From assembly GCF_927798115.1 (NCBI RefSeq), contig NZ_CAKMMG010000004.1:233389-297388 (forward strand): a stretch of DNA of 64,000 nucleotides. Reading direction: 5' to 3'. Shown piece by piece: positions 44,860-54,033 of the stretch (position 1 is its first letter; every line of letters starts with the position of its first letter). This DNA comes from Paenibacillus auburnensis. Its GTDB lineage: Bacteria > Bacillota > Bacilli > Paenibacillales > Paenibacillaceae. The notes below the pieces were generated by a model. It had not been told where the DNA came from. It saw only the letters and a program-made list of their open reading frames with translations, and did no database searches. A program made the position numbers and the translations under genes.

Positions 44860-47226
44860 ATGAAGCTGAGCAGAAAAATAATGATCTTCATAAGTGTTGT
44901 AGCCCTGCTCGGATTAGGAGTCACCTATCTCCTCCTGCACCTCATTCTGTTGAACCGTTTCGAGAAGCTGGATCAAGAAGCATTAAGGGACAAGATGGAT
45001 GATGTAGTCTCTTCTTATCAGAGCGAGCTGATGAATATGAAGACAGGCCTGCTAAAATATTCGATCTGGGATGAAACCTATCAGTTCATGGAATCGGCTG
45101 CGCCAGCTGGGCGTGCGGATCCAATCGGCCAAGCCTATCTAAACCGAAATTTCAGCCCGGTAACCTATGAAATTAATCATTTCGATATAATGGCCCTGCT
45201 GAATTCATCCGGACTTCCGCTATATGGCGGCGAATATCATCCGGACTCCGGCAAGGTATCTCCGCTAAAATCTGAATACCTCACCCTATTTAATCTTATC
45301 AACCGCAGGCTCCCGGAGTTTTCGGGCGCAGAGGACAGCAAGGCCGGCGTAGTCCTTCTGGATAAAGGCCCCATGCTGATTACCCTTACTCCTATAGTTA
45401 ACAACAACAAAGACAAGCCTGTAATCGGGACGGCAATCGCCGGAAGAATGCTGCAGCAGGAGGAAGTGACCCGTATCTGGGACGAAACGACCTCTTCACT
45501 CCAGATGACCCGCATCACCTCAGGCACAATTGCCGAAAGCCAGGGCCAGCCAGTCTGGATGAGCTCCGGCTCCAGCCGGATGATGTCGATTCACACCGTG
45601 ATCTACGACCTGTTCGGCGATCCCGGAGTGATGATTACCCTTAAGCATCCGCGGCAGATTTATGAGAGCGGAATGGAGTCGATTCTAAACTTCAGGCGCT
45701 TCTTCTTTGCCTTCACGCTGGTATTGTGCATAGCCAGCCTTCTTTTTGTCAGACGGTTCATTCTGGGAAGAATGTATGCACTCATGAGGAATATCCGCGC
45801 TATCGGCAACAGCAAAGATTTATCCATAAGAATCAGAAGTTCAAGCAGGGATGAATTCGGCGATGTCGAGCATGAATTCAACCGGATGATAGATTCCCTG
45901 CAGCAGGCTCAGGCAGAGCTGCAGCAGCAGGCGATGCTCGATCCGCTGACCCAGCTGCCAAACCGCTCGCTTTTTTTCAACAGGCTCAATGAAGCCATAG
46001 CCTCCGCATCAGGCGCCGGCAAACAGATTGTACTGGTCTTTATTGATTTGGATCATTTCAAGACCGTTAACGATACACTGGGGCATGATTTCGGGGATGA
46101 TATGCTCAAAGAAATTGCCTTACGGATCTCCAGGGTTATCGGCAGGAATGATGTGGTGTCCCGGCTAGGCGGTGACGAATTCACCATTCTGCTATCCGAC
46201 GTTCCCGATGCCGCCAGTATGTCAATGCAGCTGTCACAAATACAGGAGGCTCTCTCGCTGCCGCATCGTATTCAGGGGCATTTACTCTATAATACCGCAA
46301 GCATCGGCGTCAGCATTTATCCGGAGAACGGCGGAGACGCAGATTATCTGGTCAAGCAGGCCGATCTGGCGATGTTTCATGTGAAGGAGTCGGGCCGCAA
46401 CAGTATCCTTCACTACTCGGAGGCTCTGGAGGAAAGCATCCGACGCAGAAAAACTTTGTCCCAGCAGCTGCTGTCCGCCGCAGACAATGATGAATTCGAG
46501 GTTCATTACCAGCCGATTCTAAGTTCAGACAACCTGAAGGTCTCGAAGCTTGAAGCCTTGCTGCGCTGGACCAGCCCCACTTACGGCCCTGTCTCTCCCG
46601 CTGAGTTCATCCCGCTCGCCGAAACCAGCGGCTCCATTATAAACATCGGCAGCTGGGTGCTGAGGCAGGTCTGCTCCGACCTGCAGGGCTTCCGTGAGAA
46701 CGGCCTTGAGCTGACGGCAGCGGTCAATATCTCTGCTGTGCAGCTGATGCAGTCAGACCTGCGCGGGCTGCTGCTCGGGCTGCTTGAAGAGTATAAGCTG
46801 CCAAGCTCCAGCCTGGAGCTGGAAATAACGGAGAGCGTGCTGGTCTCAGGGGACAACATTCTCTTATCCTTACAGGAGTTGGGGAACTGCGGGTTCCGCA
46901 TTTCCCTCGATGATTTCGGTACAGGCTTCTCTTCCCTAAGCTACCTTCGCCGCTTCCCGGTAGATGTGATTAAGATCGACCGTTCCTTTATCTCCGAGAT
47001 GACCTTGGAGCCGCAGGGCGACGTACTCGTTAATTCCATTATTGAGCTGAGCCATAACCTCGGATTGAAGGTGGTTTCCGAAGGTATAGAGCTTCAGGAG
47101 CAGTTTGACCTGCTCCGCCGGCTCGGCAGTGATGAGCTGCAGGGCTACTTCATCAGCAAGCCGATCCGGGCCATCCATATCCCTACTTTTTTATCACAAA
47201 ATTATCTGTTTAACGACAAAAAATGA
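44860..47226 (+). CDS. CHASE4-HAMP-GGDEF-EAL c-di-GMP protein
   Basis: A 788-residue membrane sensor. TM1 (about 7-30), an extracytoplasmic CHASE4 domain (about 55-270, with KYSIWDETYQF typical of CHASE4), TM2 (about 283-305), HAMP (about 308-360), GGDEF (LGGDEF intact) and EAL (EALLRW, ITES, DDFGTGFSS, KID; final motif SEGIE instead of AEGVE). It could be a diguanylate cyclase, a phosphodiesterase, or both. AAGGGGAGCATC precedes the ATG. Second of three such proteins within 14 kb. Followed by satP, with a perfect hairpin between. Confidence 0.93.
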   Translation: MKLSRKIMIFISVVALLGLGVTYLLLHLILLNRFEKLDQEALRDKMDDVVSSYQSELMNMKTGLLKYSIWDETYQFMESAAPAGRADPIGQAYLNRNFSPVTYEINHFDIMALLNSSGLPLYGGEYHPDSGKVSPLKSEYLTLFNLINRRLPEFSGAEDSKAGVVLLDKGPMLITLTPIVNNNKDKPVIGTAIAGRMLQQEEVTRIWDETTSSLQMTRITSGTIAESQGQPVWMSSGSSRMMSIHTVIYDLFGDPGVMITLKHPRQIYESGMESILNFRRFFFAFTLVLCIASLLFVRRFILGRMYALMRNIRAIGNSKDLSIRIRSSSRDEFGDVEHEFNRMIDSLQQAQAELQQQAMLDPLTQLPNRSLFFNRLNEAIASASGAGKQIVLVFIDLDHFKTVNDTLGHDFGDDMLKEIALRISRVIGRNDVVSRLGGDEFTILLSDVPDAASMSMQLSQIQEALSLPHRIQGHLLYNTASIGVSIYPENGGDADYLVKQADLAMFHVKESGRNSILHYSEALEESIRRRKTLSQQLLSAADNDEFEVHYQPILSSDNLKVSKLEALLRWTSPTYGPVSPAEFIPLAETSGSIINIGSWVLRQVCSDLQGFRENGLELTAAVNISAVQLMQSDLRGLLLGLLEEYKLPSSSLELEITESVLVSGDNILLSLQELGNCGFRISLDDFGTGFSSLSYLRRFPVDVIKIDRSFISEMTLEPQGDVLVNSIIELSHNLGLKVVSEGIELQEQFDLLRRLGSDELQGYFISKPIRAIHIPTFLSQNYLFNDKK

Positions 47227-47276
47227 CTACTTCTTTTATAGGCAAGCTCTTGACGATATGATATGATAGGCAAGCT

Positions 47277-47307
47277 GATAACAGCACCCGCTCCGGGTGC
47301 TGTTATC
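47277..47307. other. Perfect 13-bp hairpin upstream of satP
   Basis: GATAACAGCACCC / GGGTGCTGTTATC around GCTCC. It stands 50 bases after the GGDEF-EAL stop and 40 before satP. No T tract follows on either strand, so it is not a classic terminator; it may be an operator, an mRNA-stabilising or processing hairpin. A TTGACG is at 47250-47255. Confidence 0.6.
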
Positions 47308-47346
47308 CTATGCGAACACTTTTGAAAATTGGAGGCATTTATTGCT

Positions 47347-47970
47347 ATGTCAGCGCAACCGCAAACAACGCAATCCGTCAAAATCGTCACTGCCGACCCC
47401 AGCGCCATCGGCTTATTCGGACTTGCTATCGTCACCTTGGTCGCTTCTTCACAAAAGCTCGAAATTACAACAGGTCTCAGCTACTGTATTCCTTGGGCCA
47501 TCTTCCTCGGAGCCTTCGCCCAGCTGTTCGCTTCCATTCAGGATGCCAAACACAACAACACGTTCGGCATGACTGCTTTTGGCGCATATGCCTTCTTCTG
47601 GTTCGGCATGGGTGCAAGCTGGCTGATCAAGCTCGGCGTATTCGGTACAGTTCTGGCCGAAGGCGTGGATCCCAAGCAGCTTGGATTTGTTTTTCTGGGA
47701 TATCTGGTATTCACCTTATTTATGACCCTCGGTGCTGTCGAAGCCAACCGGGTACTGCTGATCATCTTTACCTTGATTGACTTCCTCTTCCTCGGCTTGT
47801 CTATGGATGCTTTCGGCGTCGCTGCTGAGTTCTTCCACAAGCTGGCTGCCGTTTCGGAAATGGCCATCGGTATCGTTTCACTCTATGGCTGCGGTGCTTC
47901 TGTGCTTAACGCTCACTTCGGACGCACCTTCCTGCCGATCGGCGCACCACTGCGTATTTTCAAGAAATAA
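47347..47970 (+). CDS. satP: Acetate/succinate uptake transporter, SatP/YaaH (GPR1/FUN34) family
   Basis: A 207-residue six-TM protein of the AceTr family that imports acetate (and succinate) with protons. The N-terminal family motif NPAPLGL appears as DPSAIGLFGLA; YCIPWAIFLGAFAQLFASIQDAKHNNTFGMTAFGAYAFFW carries the conserved GxFAQ and FGxTAF segments. ATG 47347 is chosen; a TTG six codons earlier would sit on the GGAGG itself. The context suggests single-gene expression with a terminator after it. Confidence 0.88.
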   Translation: MSAQPQTTQSVKIVTADPSAIGLFGLAIVTLVASSQKLEITTGLSYCIPWAIFLGAFAQLFASIQDAKHNNTFGMTAFGAYAFFWFGMGASWLIKLGVFGTVLAEGVDPKQLGFVFLGYLVFTLFMTLGAVEANRVLLIIFTLIDFLFLGLSMDAFGVAAEFFHKLAAVSEMAIGIVSLYGCGASVLNAHFGRTFLPIGAPLRIFKK

Positions 47971-48017
47971 ACCTACGCAACCTATGTAAAAATCCATAAA
48001 GCAACACCTGCAAGAGC

Positions 48018-48073
48018 AACGGATAAACACAAGCTGCCCTTTGGCGGAATGTGTCTATCCGTTTTTCTTTTTT
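48018..48073 (+). terminator. Terminator of satP
   Basis: Stem AACGGATAAACACA / TGTGTCTATCCGTT (one mismatch) followed by TTTCTTTTTTT. Confidence 0.85.
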
Positions 48074-48229
48074 TCACGCCCGCTATAAGGTTTTCCCTTG
48101 CGCAATGACGCTAAAAATGACATGCTATAGAGACACCTACGACATATCTCGACATTTTTCGGTGGGCAGGAACCACTTTTGGTCAAATTGCTAATATAAT
48201 GTTGAATTTTTTGATATCGGAGGCACTTC

Positions 48230-50374
48230 ATGGCTTTCATTAATAAAAAGCCTTTAACGATCATCCTCGGCTTCTTAGTCGCGCTGCAACTCTCTCTGTT
48301 CTATTACTACTCCTTATCGGTAGACCGGGAATACCGGGCTGAAAAAGCCGATCTGTCCTCACATGCAGTCACACTCACATCGAACCTTGAAGAGAAAGTA
48401 TCGATTGTCAAAGGCGTAAGTTCCTTTATTCAAACAGTAGGGTTTGATGCAACGCCCTCTATTATTAACCAGTACCTGATCACCGCCTATAACAACTCAA
48501 GTCAAACGGTTATGAATATCATGATCGCGCCGGGCGGAACCATCCGTTATCTCTATCCGCTCACCGGCAATACTTCCATTCTCAATAAAAGCCTGCTGCT
48601 CGATCCTGTTCTGTCCTCACCCGGGATGATTCAAGAAACGATCCGCTCACGCGGCATTACCATTGACGGTCCCAAGACACTCGCCCAGGGCGATTACGGG
48701 ATGGTGATCAGACAGGCTATTTATAACGGAAACACTTTTGCCGGCATTGTCTCGGTTACCGTTCGGGCGGATGACATCGCAGAGCAGTTGCAGCTTCAGG
48801 ATTCCCCGGTCTATGTAATGACTCAGGACCACACGCTGCTGTTCAGCAATCATACAAAAATAGCAGGCGAGCAGGTTACCGCTCCCATTGAAGTGTATAA
48901 TCAGCACTGGCTGATGGGGACCCCTTTTCCGGTACAAAAAAAGTGGGAAGTGTTCCGCAGCGTCCTTTGGATTGACATTGCATTTTTACTTATTTTCGCC
49001 TTTATTCTATATTACTTCTGGCACCAGGGCCGGTTTAACATTGAACTCGAGCGTGTGGTTAATATCCGCACCCGTGATCTTCGTGTCTCCAAGCGGCTGT
49101 ACGAGAAGCTCGCTCATTATGATAGCCTGACTGAAATCCCAAACCGGCTGTACTTTATGGATGAATTTGAGCGCCTCCTGCAAAGTTCAGATCCGGCGCA
49201 GACCTATACATTGTTCTTTTTCGACTTGAACCGGTTTAAGGAAATCAATGATACACTCGGCCATTCTACAGGCGATCAGGTTATCAAAATACTGGCGGGC
49301 AGGCTCAAAAACAGCCCTCTGCCCTTCAAGCTGTTCGCACGTACCGGCGGCGACGAGTTCGTCATGATATTCTCCGATCTGGCCCAGGAGGAGATTCCGA
49401 AGCTGGCCGGACAAATCAGCGCATTGATCTCTGAGACCCTGCTGATTGCCGGTGCCCACCTCAGCTTGTCTACAAGCATTGGAGTCTCGCTGTATCCCGA
49501 ACACTCTCTCAATAAAGACGATCTGCTGAAATTTGCTGATATGTCGATGTACCAGGCGAAATCCCAGGAGGACCGCAATTACTTTATATTCGACTGGGAG
49601 CTGCGCGAGAAGCTGGAACAGAAGACGATGATCGCCAAGTATCTGCACTCTGCGCTGGAGCGTGAGGAGTTCGTGCTTCATTACCAGCCGCAAATTAACG
49701 CCGTTACCGGCAAAATGATCGGGATGGAGGCGCTGATCCGCTGGAACCATCCGGAGAAGGGGCTGATCGGGCCCGGTACCTTCATCGCCGCCGTAGAGGA
49801 AGCTGGCCTGATGATTCAGCTGACAGACTGGGTGCTCCGCGAGGTCTGCCGGCAGCTCTGCGAATGGAGAAATATGGGTATACCGCTGCTGCGTACTTCC
49901 ATCAACATCTCCAACAGCTGGTTCTATAACCGCAACCTGATCGAGAATCTGCTGTCTGTGCTTGATCATTACGGGCTGGGCACGAATGTGCTAGAGTTCG
50001 AGATCACGGAAAGCACGGCACTGCTGGAAGAACATTATCCGCTGCTTCAGCAGATGCGCGACCATGGAATTATCGTTTCTATTGATGATTTCGGTACTAA
50101 ATATTCATCGCTCAATTACCTGAAGCATTTCCCTGTCAACAAGATCAAGATTGACCGAACCTTCATTACCGGCATCGGCATCAGCTCGATTGACGAGACG
50201 ATTATCAAGTCGATTGTGTTTGTCGCTTCGCAGCTGGGCTATGATCTGATTGCAGAAGGCGTCGAGACCGTCGAACAGCTGGAGTTCCTGGTCAAACACG
50301 ATTGCCCGCATATTCAGGGCTTCTACTTCTTCCCTCCGCTGCCGGCAGAGGAGATCATCAAGCTGGCTTCCTGA
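48230..50374 (+). CDS. CHASE-GGDEF-EAL c-di-GMP protein
   Basis: A 714-residue membrane protein. TM1 (about 8-27), extracytoplasmic CHASE domain (about 40-235, with the MNIMIAPGGTIRYLYPLTGN core), TM2 (about 245-263), then GGDEF (TGGDEF intact) and EAL (EALIRW, ITES, DDFGTKYSS, KID, AEGVET). There is no HAMP, the GGDEF domain follows TM2 after a short helix. DDFGTKYSS departs by one residue from the usual GxG loop but the metal-binding pair DD is kept. CGGAGGCACTTC precedes the ATG. Signal unknown. Confidence 0.92.
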   Translation: MAFINKKPLTIILGFLVALQLSLFYYYSLSVDREYRAEKADLSSHAVTLTSNLEEKVSIVKGVSSFIQTVGFDATPSIINQYLITAYNNSSQTVMNIMIAPGGTIRYLYPLTGNTSILNKSLLLDPVLSSPGMIQETIRSRGITIDGPKTLAQGDYGMVIRQAIYNGNTFAGIVSVTVRADDIAEQLQLQDSPVYVMTQDHTLLFSNHTKIAGEQVTAPIEVYNQHWLMGTPFPVQKKWEVFRSVLWIDIAFLLIFAFILYYFWHQGRFNIELERVVNIRTRDLRVSKRLYEKLAHYDSLTEIPNRLYFMDEFERLLQSSDPAQTYTLFFFDLNRFKEINDTLGHSTGDQVIKILAGRLKNSPLPFKLFARTGGDEFVMIFSDLAQEEIPKLAGQISALISETLLIAGAHLSLSTSIGVSLYPEHSLNKDDLLKFADMSMYQAKSQEDRNYFIFDWELREKLEQKTMIAKYLHSALEREEFVLHYQPQINAVTGKMIGMEALIRWNHPEKGLIGPGTFIAAVEEAGLMIQLTDWVLREVCRQLCEWRNMGIPLLRTSINISNSWFYNRNLIENLLSVLDHYGLGTNVLEFEITESTALLEEHYPLLQQMRDHGIIVSIDDFGTKYSSLNYLKHFPVNKIKIDRTFITGIGISSIDETIIKSIVFVASQLGYDLIAEGVETVEQLEFLVKHDCPHIQGFYFFPPLPAEEIIKLAS

Positions 50375-50492
50375 GCAGCTCCCGGCTATCCTGAACTTTG
50401 ATTCTCAAAAATGCGGCCCGCGCTTGGTAAAACTGCTGCGGACCGCTATAATAAACAAGAACATGATGTTAAACCGAAAGGATTTCGAGAAA

Positions 50493-50816
50493 ATGAATGC
50501 GTTTTCCACCTCAGAATTAATCGGAACAGCCGTCTTTGCGCTGATTCTTGCTATTCTCGCCTACCGGATTATCCGCGGCATGCCGAAGATGGAAGGAAAT
50601 ATTACCGCTTTCCGTAAAAGAACTCTGGTGTGGACTCAGGTTGCACTGGTGCTGACCGTCCTCCAATTGAATTTCAAGGCCGGCGACTGGCGGTTTGCAA
50701 TCATCCTGGGGCTGATCGTGCTGTTTACCGGCAGTGTCTGGTGGGCTGCCCGGTATTATGACATGCGCCGTCCGCCTGAAGCAGATTCCTCCGGGCAGGA
50801 TACCCCGGGCGAATAA
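50493..50816 (+). CDS. Small three-TM membrane protein of unknown function
   Basis: A 107-residue protein with three hydrophobic segments (about 8-26, 45-60, 67-86) and a hydrophilic acidic tail (RRPPEADSSGQDTPGE). I do not recognise the family. ATG 50493 has AAAGGAT nine bases upstream, and a terminator follows the stop, so it is a real single-gene unit. A frame extending upstream into the GGDEF-EAL gene is not supported. Confidence 0.7.
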   Translation: MNAFSTSELIGTAVFALILAILAYRIIRGMPKMEGNITAFRKRTLVWTQVALVLTVLQLNFKAGDWRFAIILGLIVLFTGSVWWAARYYDMRRPPEADSSGQDTPGE

Positions 50817-50850
50817 ACCGCATGGCCCAGGCCTTAGACCACACCATCTC

Positions 50851-50875
50851 AAGCTCCCTTAGGGGAGCTTTTTTA
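50851..50875 (+). terminator. Terminator of the small membrane protein gene
   Basis: Stem AAGCTCCC / GGGAGCTT (with loop TTAG) and TTTTTT tail. Confidence 0.85.
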
Positions 50876-50906
50876 CTAATCAGGGACGACCGTCAGGAGG
50901 GGTATC

Positions 50907-51791
50907 GTGAAACATGACCACAGTTACGGGGTCTACGGGTTCCGTTTCAATGAGCCTGAGCGGCTGCCGCTGCTCAGCCTCTTCGCCGTGGGACATCAAT
51001 TGGAGACGAGTCCGGCGTATTCCTGGAACGGAATGGAGCGCAGTGACGGACCGCTGCTGCTTTTTCAATATACGACAGAGGGCACAGGCATATTCGATAC
51101 GGAACGCGAGAGCTTCAGGATCGGCCCCGGAAGAGGCTTCCTGGCTGAAATTCCCGGCAACCACCGGTACTACCATCCCGGCGGAGCGGTGCCCTGGGAG
51201 TTCTACTTCATCCTGTTCCGGCCGCAGCTGGCCCTGCCGCTGTGGGAAGACATCAAGTCCAAGCTCGGCCCTGCTCCGGCCATTGACCCGGGAAGTATTC
51301 CGATCCGCCTGCTGCGCGACATCGCCCGTGAAGCTCATGACGGCAAAATAACCGACCCGTATATCGCTTCTTCACTGCTCTACCAGTTCTTGATGGAGCT
51401 GGGCCGGCTGGCCGCAAGCGGACCGCATCATACGGCGGAATGGCCGCCGGCAGTCCGGCAATCCGTCAGCTTCATCGAAGCACACTACCATTCGATGATT
51501 GGCCAGGAACAGCTGGCCGAGCAGGTGGGACTATCTAAATTCCATCTGCTCCGCATCTTTAGCAAACATGTCGGTGTGACCCCGAATGAATATTTAAACC
51601 GGGTGCGGACCCGGCATGCGGTAGAACTGCTGAGAACCACCGACCGGAGCATTGAAGCCATTGCTGCCGAGCTCGGATACTCCTCAGGCAGCTATTTCAT
51701 TAAGGTCTTTCAGAAGCTGACCGGACAAACACCTGGCGCTTTCCGTTCCGGGAGCGGCAGTCTGCACTATAACCGCCTGTTTTTTGATTAG
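50907..51791 (+). CDS. AraC family transcriptional regulator
   Basis: A 294-residue regulator with an N-terminal cupin-like sensing domain (about 1-150, with GPGRGFLAEIPGNHRYYHPG) and the double HTH of AraC/XylS at about 190-285 (LAEQVGLSKFHLLRIFSKHVGVTPNEYLNRVR and IAAELGYSSGSYFIKVFQKLTGQTPGAFR). GTG start with GAGGGG upstream. It precedes the GH27 glycosidase by 141 bases on the same strand and probably activates it in response to a sugar, as is common in Paenibacillus. Confidence 0.9.
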   Translation: MKHDHSYGVYGFRFNEPERLPLLSLFAVGHQLETSPAYSWNGMERSDGPLLLFQYTTEGTGIFDTERESFRIGPGRGFLAEIPGNHRYYHPGGAVPWEFYFILFRPQLALPLWEDIKSKLGPAPAIDPGSIPIRLLRDIAREAHDGKITDPYIASSLLYQFLMELGRLAASGPHHTAEWPPAVRQSVSFIEAHYHSMIGQEQLAEQVGLSKFHLLRIFSKHVGVTPNEYLNRVRTRHAVELLRTTDRSIEAIAAELGYSSGSYFIKVFQKLTGQTPGAFRSGSGSLHYNRLFFD

Positions 51792-51932
51792 AACCTGTGC
51801 AAACAGCAATTTAGTGCTATTCATATGCCTATATTACTGTAGAACTGTATGTACAAAGGAATTATGATGTCTCTATAACAGCAACTTTATTTTATCGCTC
51901 CGGTTAAGGGGCTTTAAGGAGACGACATCTTA

Positions 51933-53219
51933 ATGAATCATTTACAGTATGCCAAGACACCGCCGATGGGCTGGAACAGCTGGGACTGCTACGGGGCAGC
52001 CGTTACCGAGCAGGAAATCCGCGGGAATGCCGAATATATGGCGGCGAATTTACAGCAATTCGGCTGGGAATATGTCGTTGTAGATATTCAGTGGTATGAG
52101 CCGGGAGCCGTTTCCTCACAGTACCGGGCCTTTGTTCCGCTGGAGATGGATGAATACTCCCGGCTGATGCCGGCCGTGAACCGCTTCCCCTCAGCTGAAG
52201 GCGGGCAGGGCTTCCGCCCGTTATCGGATTACGTGCATAGCCTGGGCCTGAAATTCGGGATTCACATTATGCGCGGCATTCCAAGGCAAGCCGCTCATGC
52301 GGCATCCGCTATCAAAGGCTCCCAGGCTACCGCCCGCGATATTGCCCATCAGAACTCGATCTGTCCCTGGAATACGGATATGTACGGGGTTGATGCCGCT
52401 GCGGAAGGCGCACAGGCTTATTACAACTCGCTGTTCGAGCTGTACGCCGAGTGGGGTGTAGACTTCGTGAAAGTCGATGATATCGCAGCGTCAAGACTAT
52501 ACGATACCCACCAGCCGGAGATCGCACTGATCCATAACGCGATTGAGCATTGCGGCCGCCCGATGGTGCTCAGCCTCTCGCCCGGACCGGCACCGGTAGA
52601 GTACGCCGACTTCTTCGGCGGGCACGCCAATATGTGGCGGATCACCGATGACTTCTGGGATCACTGGGAGCTGCTGCTGGATATGTTCGACCGCTGCGAG
52701 CGCTGGCAGGGCAAAGCCGGGGACGGTAGCTGGCCGGACTGCGATATGCTGCCGCTCGGCCATATCGGCATCCGCTCGGTAGACGGCGGCGGGGCAGACC
52801 GCTGGACGCGGTTTACACGAGACGAACAGACTACGATGATGACCTTGTGGAGCATCTTCCGTTCTCCACTGTTCTTCGGCGGGGAGCTGCGCGACAATGA
52901 CGAATGGACCCTGGGCTTGCTGACTAACAGTGATGTATTGGATATGCACAGCAACAGCACCGGCGCCCGGCTCGTCAGCCGTGAGAACGACCGGGTTGTA
53001 TGGTCGGCGGAGGGTACCGGCGGCGTGAAGTACATTGCGCTGTTCAATACAGGCGAAGCGGCGCAAACAGTCTCCGTGCAGCTGGCAGTGCTGAATCTGG
53101 AAGGCCCGCTGTCCGTCAAGGAGCTGTGGAGCGGAGAAGAAGTGCCGCTTACCGGGGACGGTTTGGCTAGCGTAGTTGCTCCGCACGGCGCGGTGTTATA
53201 CCGCCTGCAGCCGTGTTAG
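51933..53219 (+). CDS. Glycoside hydrolase family 27 (alpha-galactosidase type)
   Basis: A 428-residue retaining glycosidase of GH27, without signal peptide and so intracellular. The barrel starts with TPPMGWNSWDCYG. The nucleophile is Asp182 in DFVKVDD, the acid/base Asp239 or Asp240 in MWRITDDFWDHW. A C-terminal beta-domain (about 340-428) follows. Members hydrolyse alpha-galactosides, alpha-N-acetylgalactosaminides or beta-L-arabinopyranosides; alpha-galactosidase is the default guess. AAGGAG precedes the ATG. AraC-type regulator upstream, terminator downstream; no transporter is linked. Confidence 0.9.
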   Translation: MNHLQYAKTPPMGWNSWDCYGAAVTEQEIRGNAEYMAANLQQFGWEYVVVDIQWYEPGAVSSQYRAFVPLEMDEYSRLMPAVNRFPSAEGGQGFRPLSDYVHSLGLKFGIHIMRGIPRQAAHAASAIKGSQATARDIAHQNSICPWNTDMYGVDAAAEGAQAYYNSLFELYAEWGVDFVKVDDIAASRLYDTHQPEIALIHNAIEHCGRPMVLSLSPGPAPVEYADFFGGHANMWRITDDFWDHWELLLDMFDRCERWQGKAGDGSWPDCDMLPLGHIGIRSVDGGGADRWTRFTRDEQTTMMTLWSIFRSPLFFGGELRDNDEWTLGLLTNSDVLDMHSNSTGARLVSRENDRVVWSAEGTGGVKYIALFNTGEAAQTVSVQLAVLNLEGPLSVKELWSGEEVPLTGDGLASVVAPHGAVLYRLQPC

Positions 53220-53236
53220 ATTAGGTTTACGTAAGC

Positions 53237-53274
53237 GGCAAGCTTCCCGTGAAGAGGAAGCTTGCCTTTTTTTA
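53237..53274 (+). terminator. Terminator of the GH27 gene
   Basis: Perfect stem GGCAAGCTTCC / GGAAGCTTGCC, loop CGTGAAGA, TTTTTTTATA tail. Confidence 0.92.
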
Positions 53275-53400
53275 TATCAACGATAAGTTAATGTATTAAG
53301 CCGCCCGTTCTCTCCCGGTACATCTTTGTGACAGCAGGCATACTTCTCGCCGCCACAACCATACTAATTACATTCTACGAGATGACGGAGGAATGCAGAG

Positions 53401-53877
53401 ATGGCTAAGAAATTGAACCTGCTGATGTTCAGCGGTGAATACGACAAGGCGATGGCGGGGCTGATTCTGGCCAATGCGGCACGGGATATTGAGGTGGAGG
53501 TTACGATGTTTTTCGCCTTCTGGGGATTATTTCTGGTTCGGGATCCAGAAAAAATGACGCTGGAGGACAAAACGATCTATGAGAAGCTGATGGACGTCAT
53601 TACCCCGAAAGGCCCGCAGCAGCTGCCGCTCTCACGGATGAATTTCAGCGGCCTGGGACGGATGATGCTGGAGGAAATGATGGAGGACAATAACGCGCCG
53701 AAGCTGATTCATTTTCTTAAGGGCGCCCGCAAAAAGAACATCAAATTCTACGCCTGCAAGCTGTCTGTAGAGATTATGGGGTTCAAGCCGGAGGAATTCC
53801 TGCCGGAGGTTGAGATTATAGATGCCTCCGCTTATCTGAAGGATGCGCTGGAAAGTGATATGCAGCTGTTCATATAA
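53401..53877 (+). CDS. DsrE/DsrF-like (peroxiredoxin-type) sulphur-related protein
   Basis: A 158-residue DsrE-superfamily protein. The N-terminal KLNLLMFSGEYDKAMAGLILANAARDIEVEVTMFFAFWGLFLV and the C-terminal KFYACKLSVEIMG, containing the single conserved Cys, are standard for the group often annotated with persulphide carrier roles. Its likely partner is a rhodanese or TusA-like protein, not seen nearby. A class V aminotransferase with cysteine-desulfurase resemblance follows 157 bases downstream, separated by a weak terminator-like hairpin (53956-53980). GGAGGAATGCAGAG precedes the ATG. Confidence 0.85.
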   Translation: MAKKLNLLMFSGEYDKAMAGLILANAARDIEVEVTMFFAFWGLFLVRDPEKMTLEDKTIYEKLMDVITPKGPQQLPLSRMNFSGLGRMMLEEMMEDNNAPKLIHFLKGARKKNIKFYACKLSVEIMGFKPEEFLPEVEIIDASAYLKDALESDMQLFI

Positions 53878-54033
53878 GAGCTGATGGGCTTTAACCTATT
53901 CCCTCCGCCGGGCATATACTGAGCCAGGAAGACACCGCTGTGTGAAAAAGGATGCGGCGATACTCCTTATCGCCTGTTTTCTTCGTTACCAGTACCCGTG
54001 TCTGCGAGAACTAACCGGCTGGAGGGATTGTCT

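Noticed and set aside
49187..49969. 260-codon minus-strand open frame inside the CHASE-GGDEF-EAL gene
   Set aside because: Antisense shadow; GGDEF and EAL motifs on the plus strand are unbroken.
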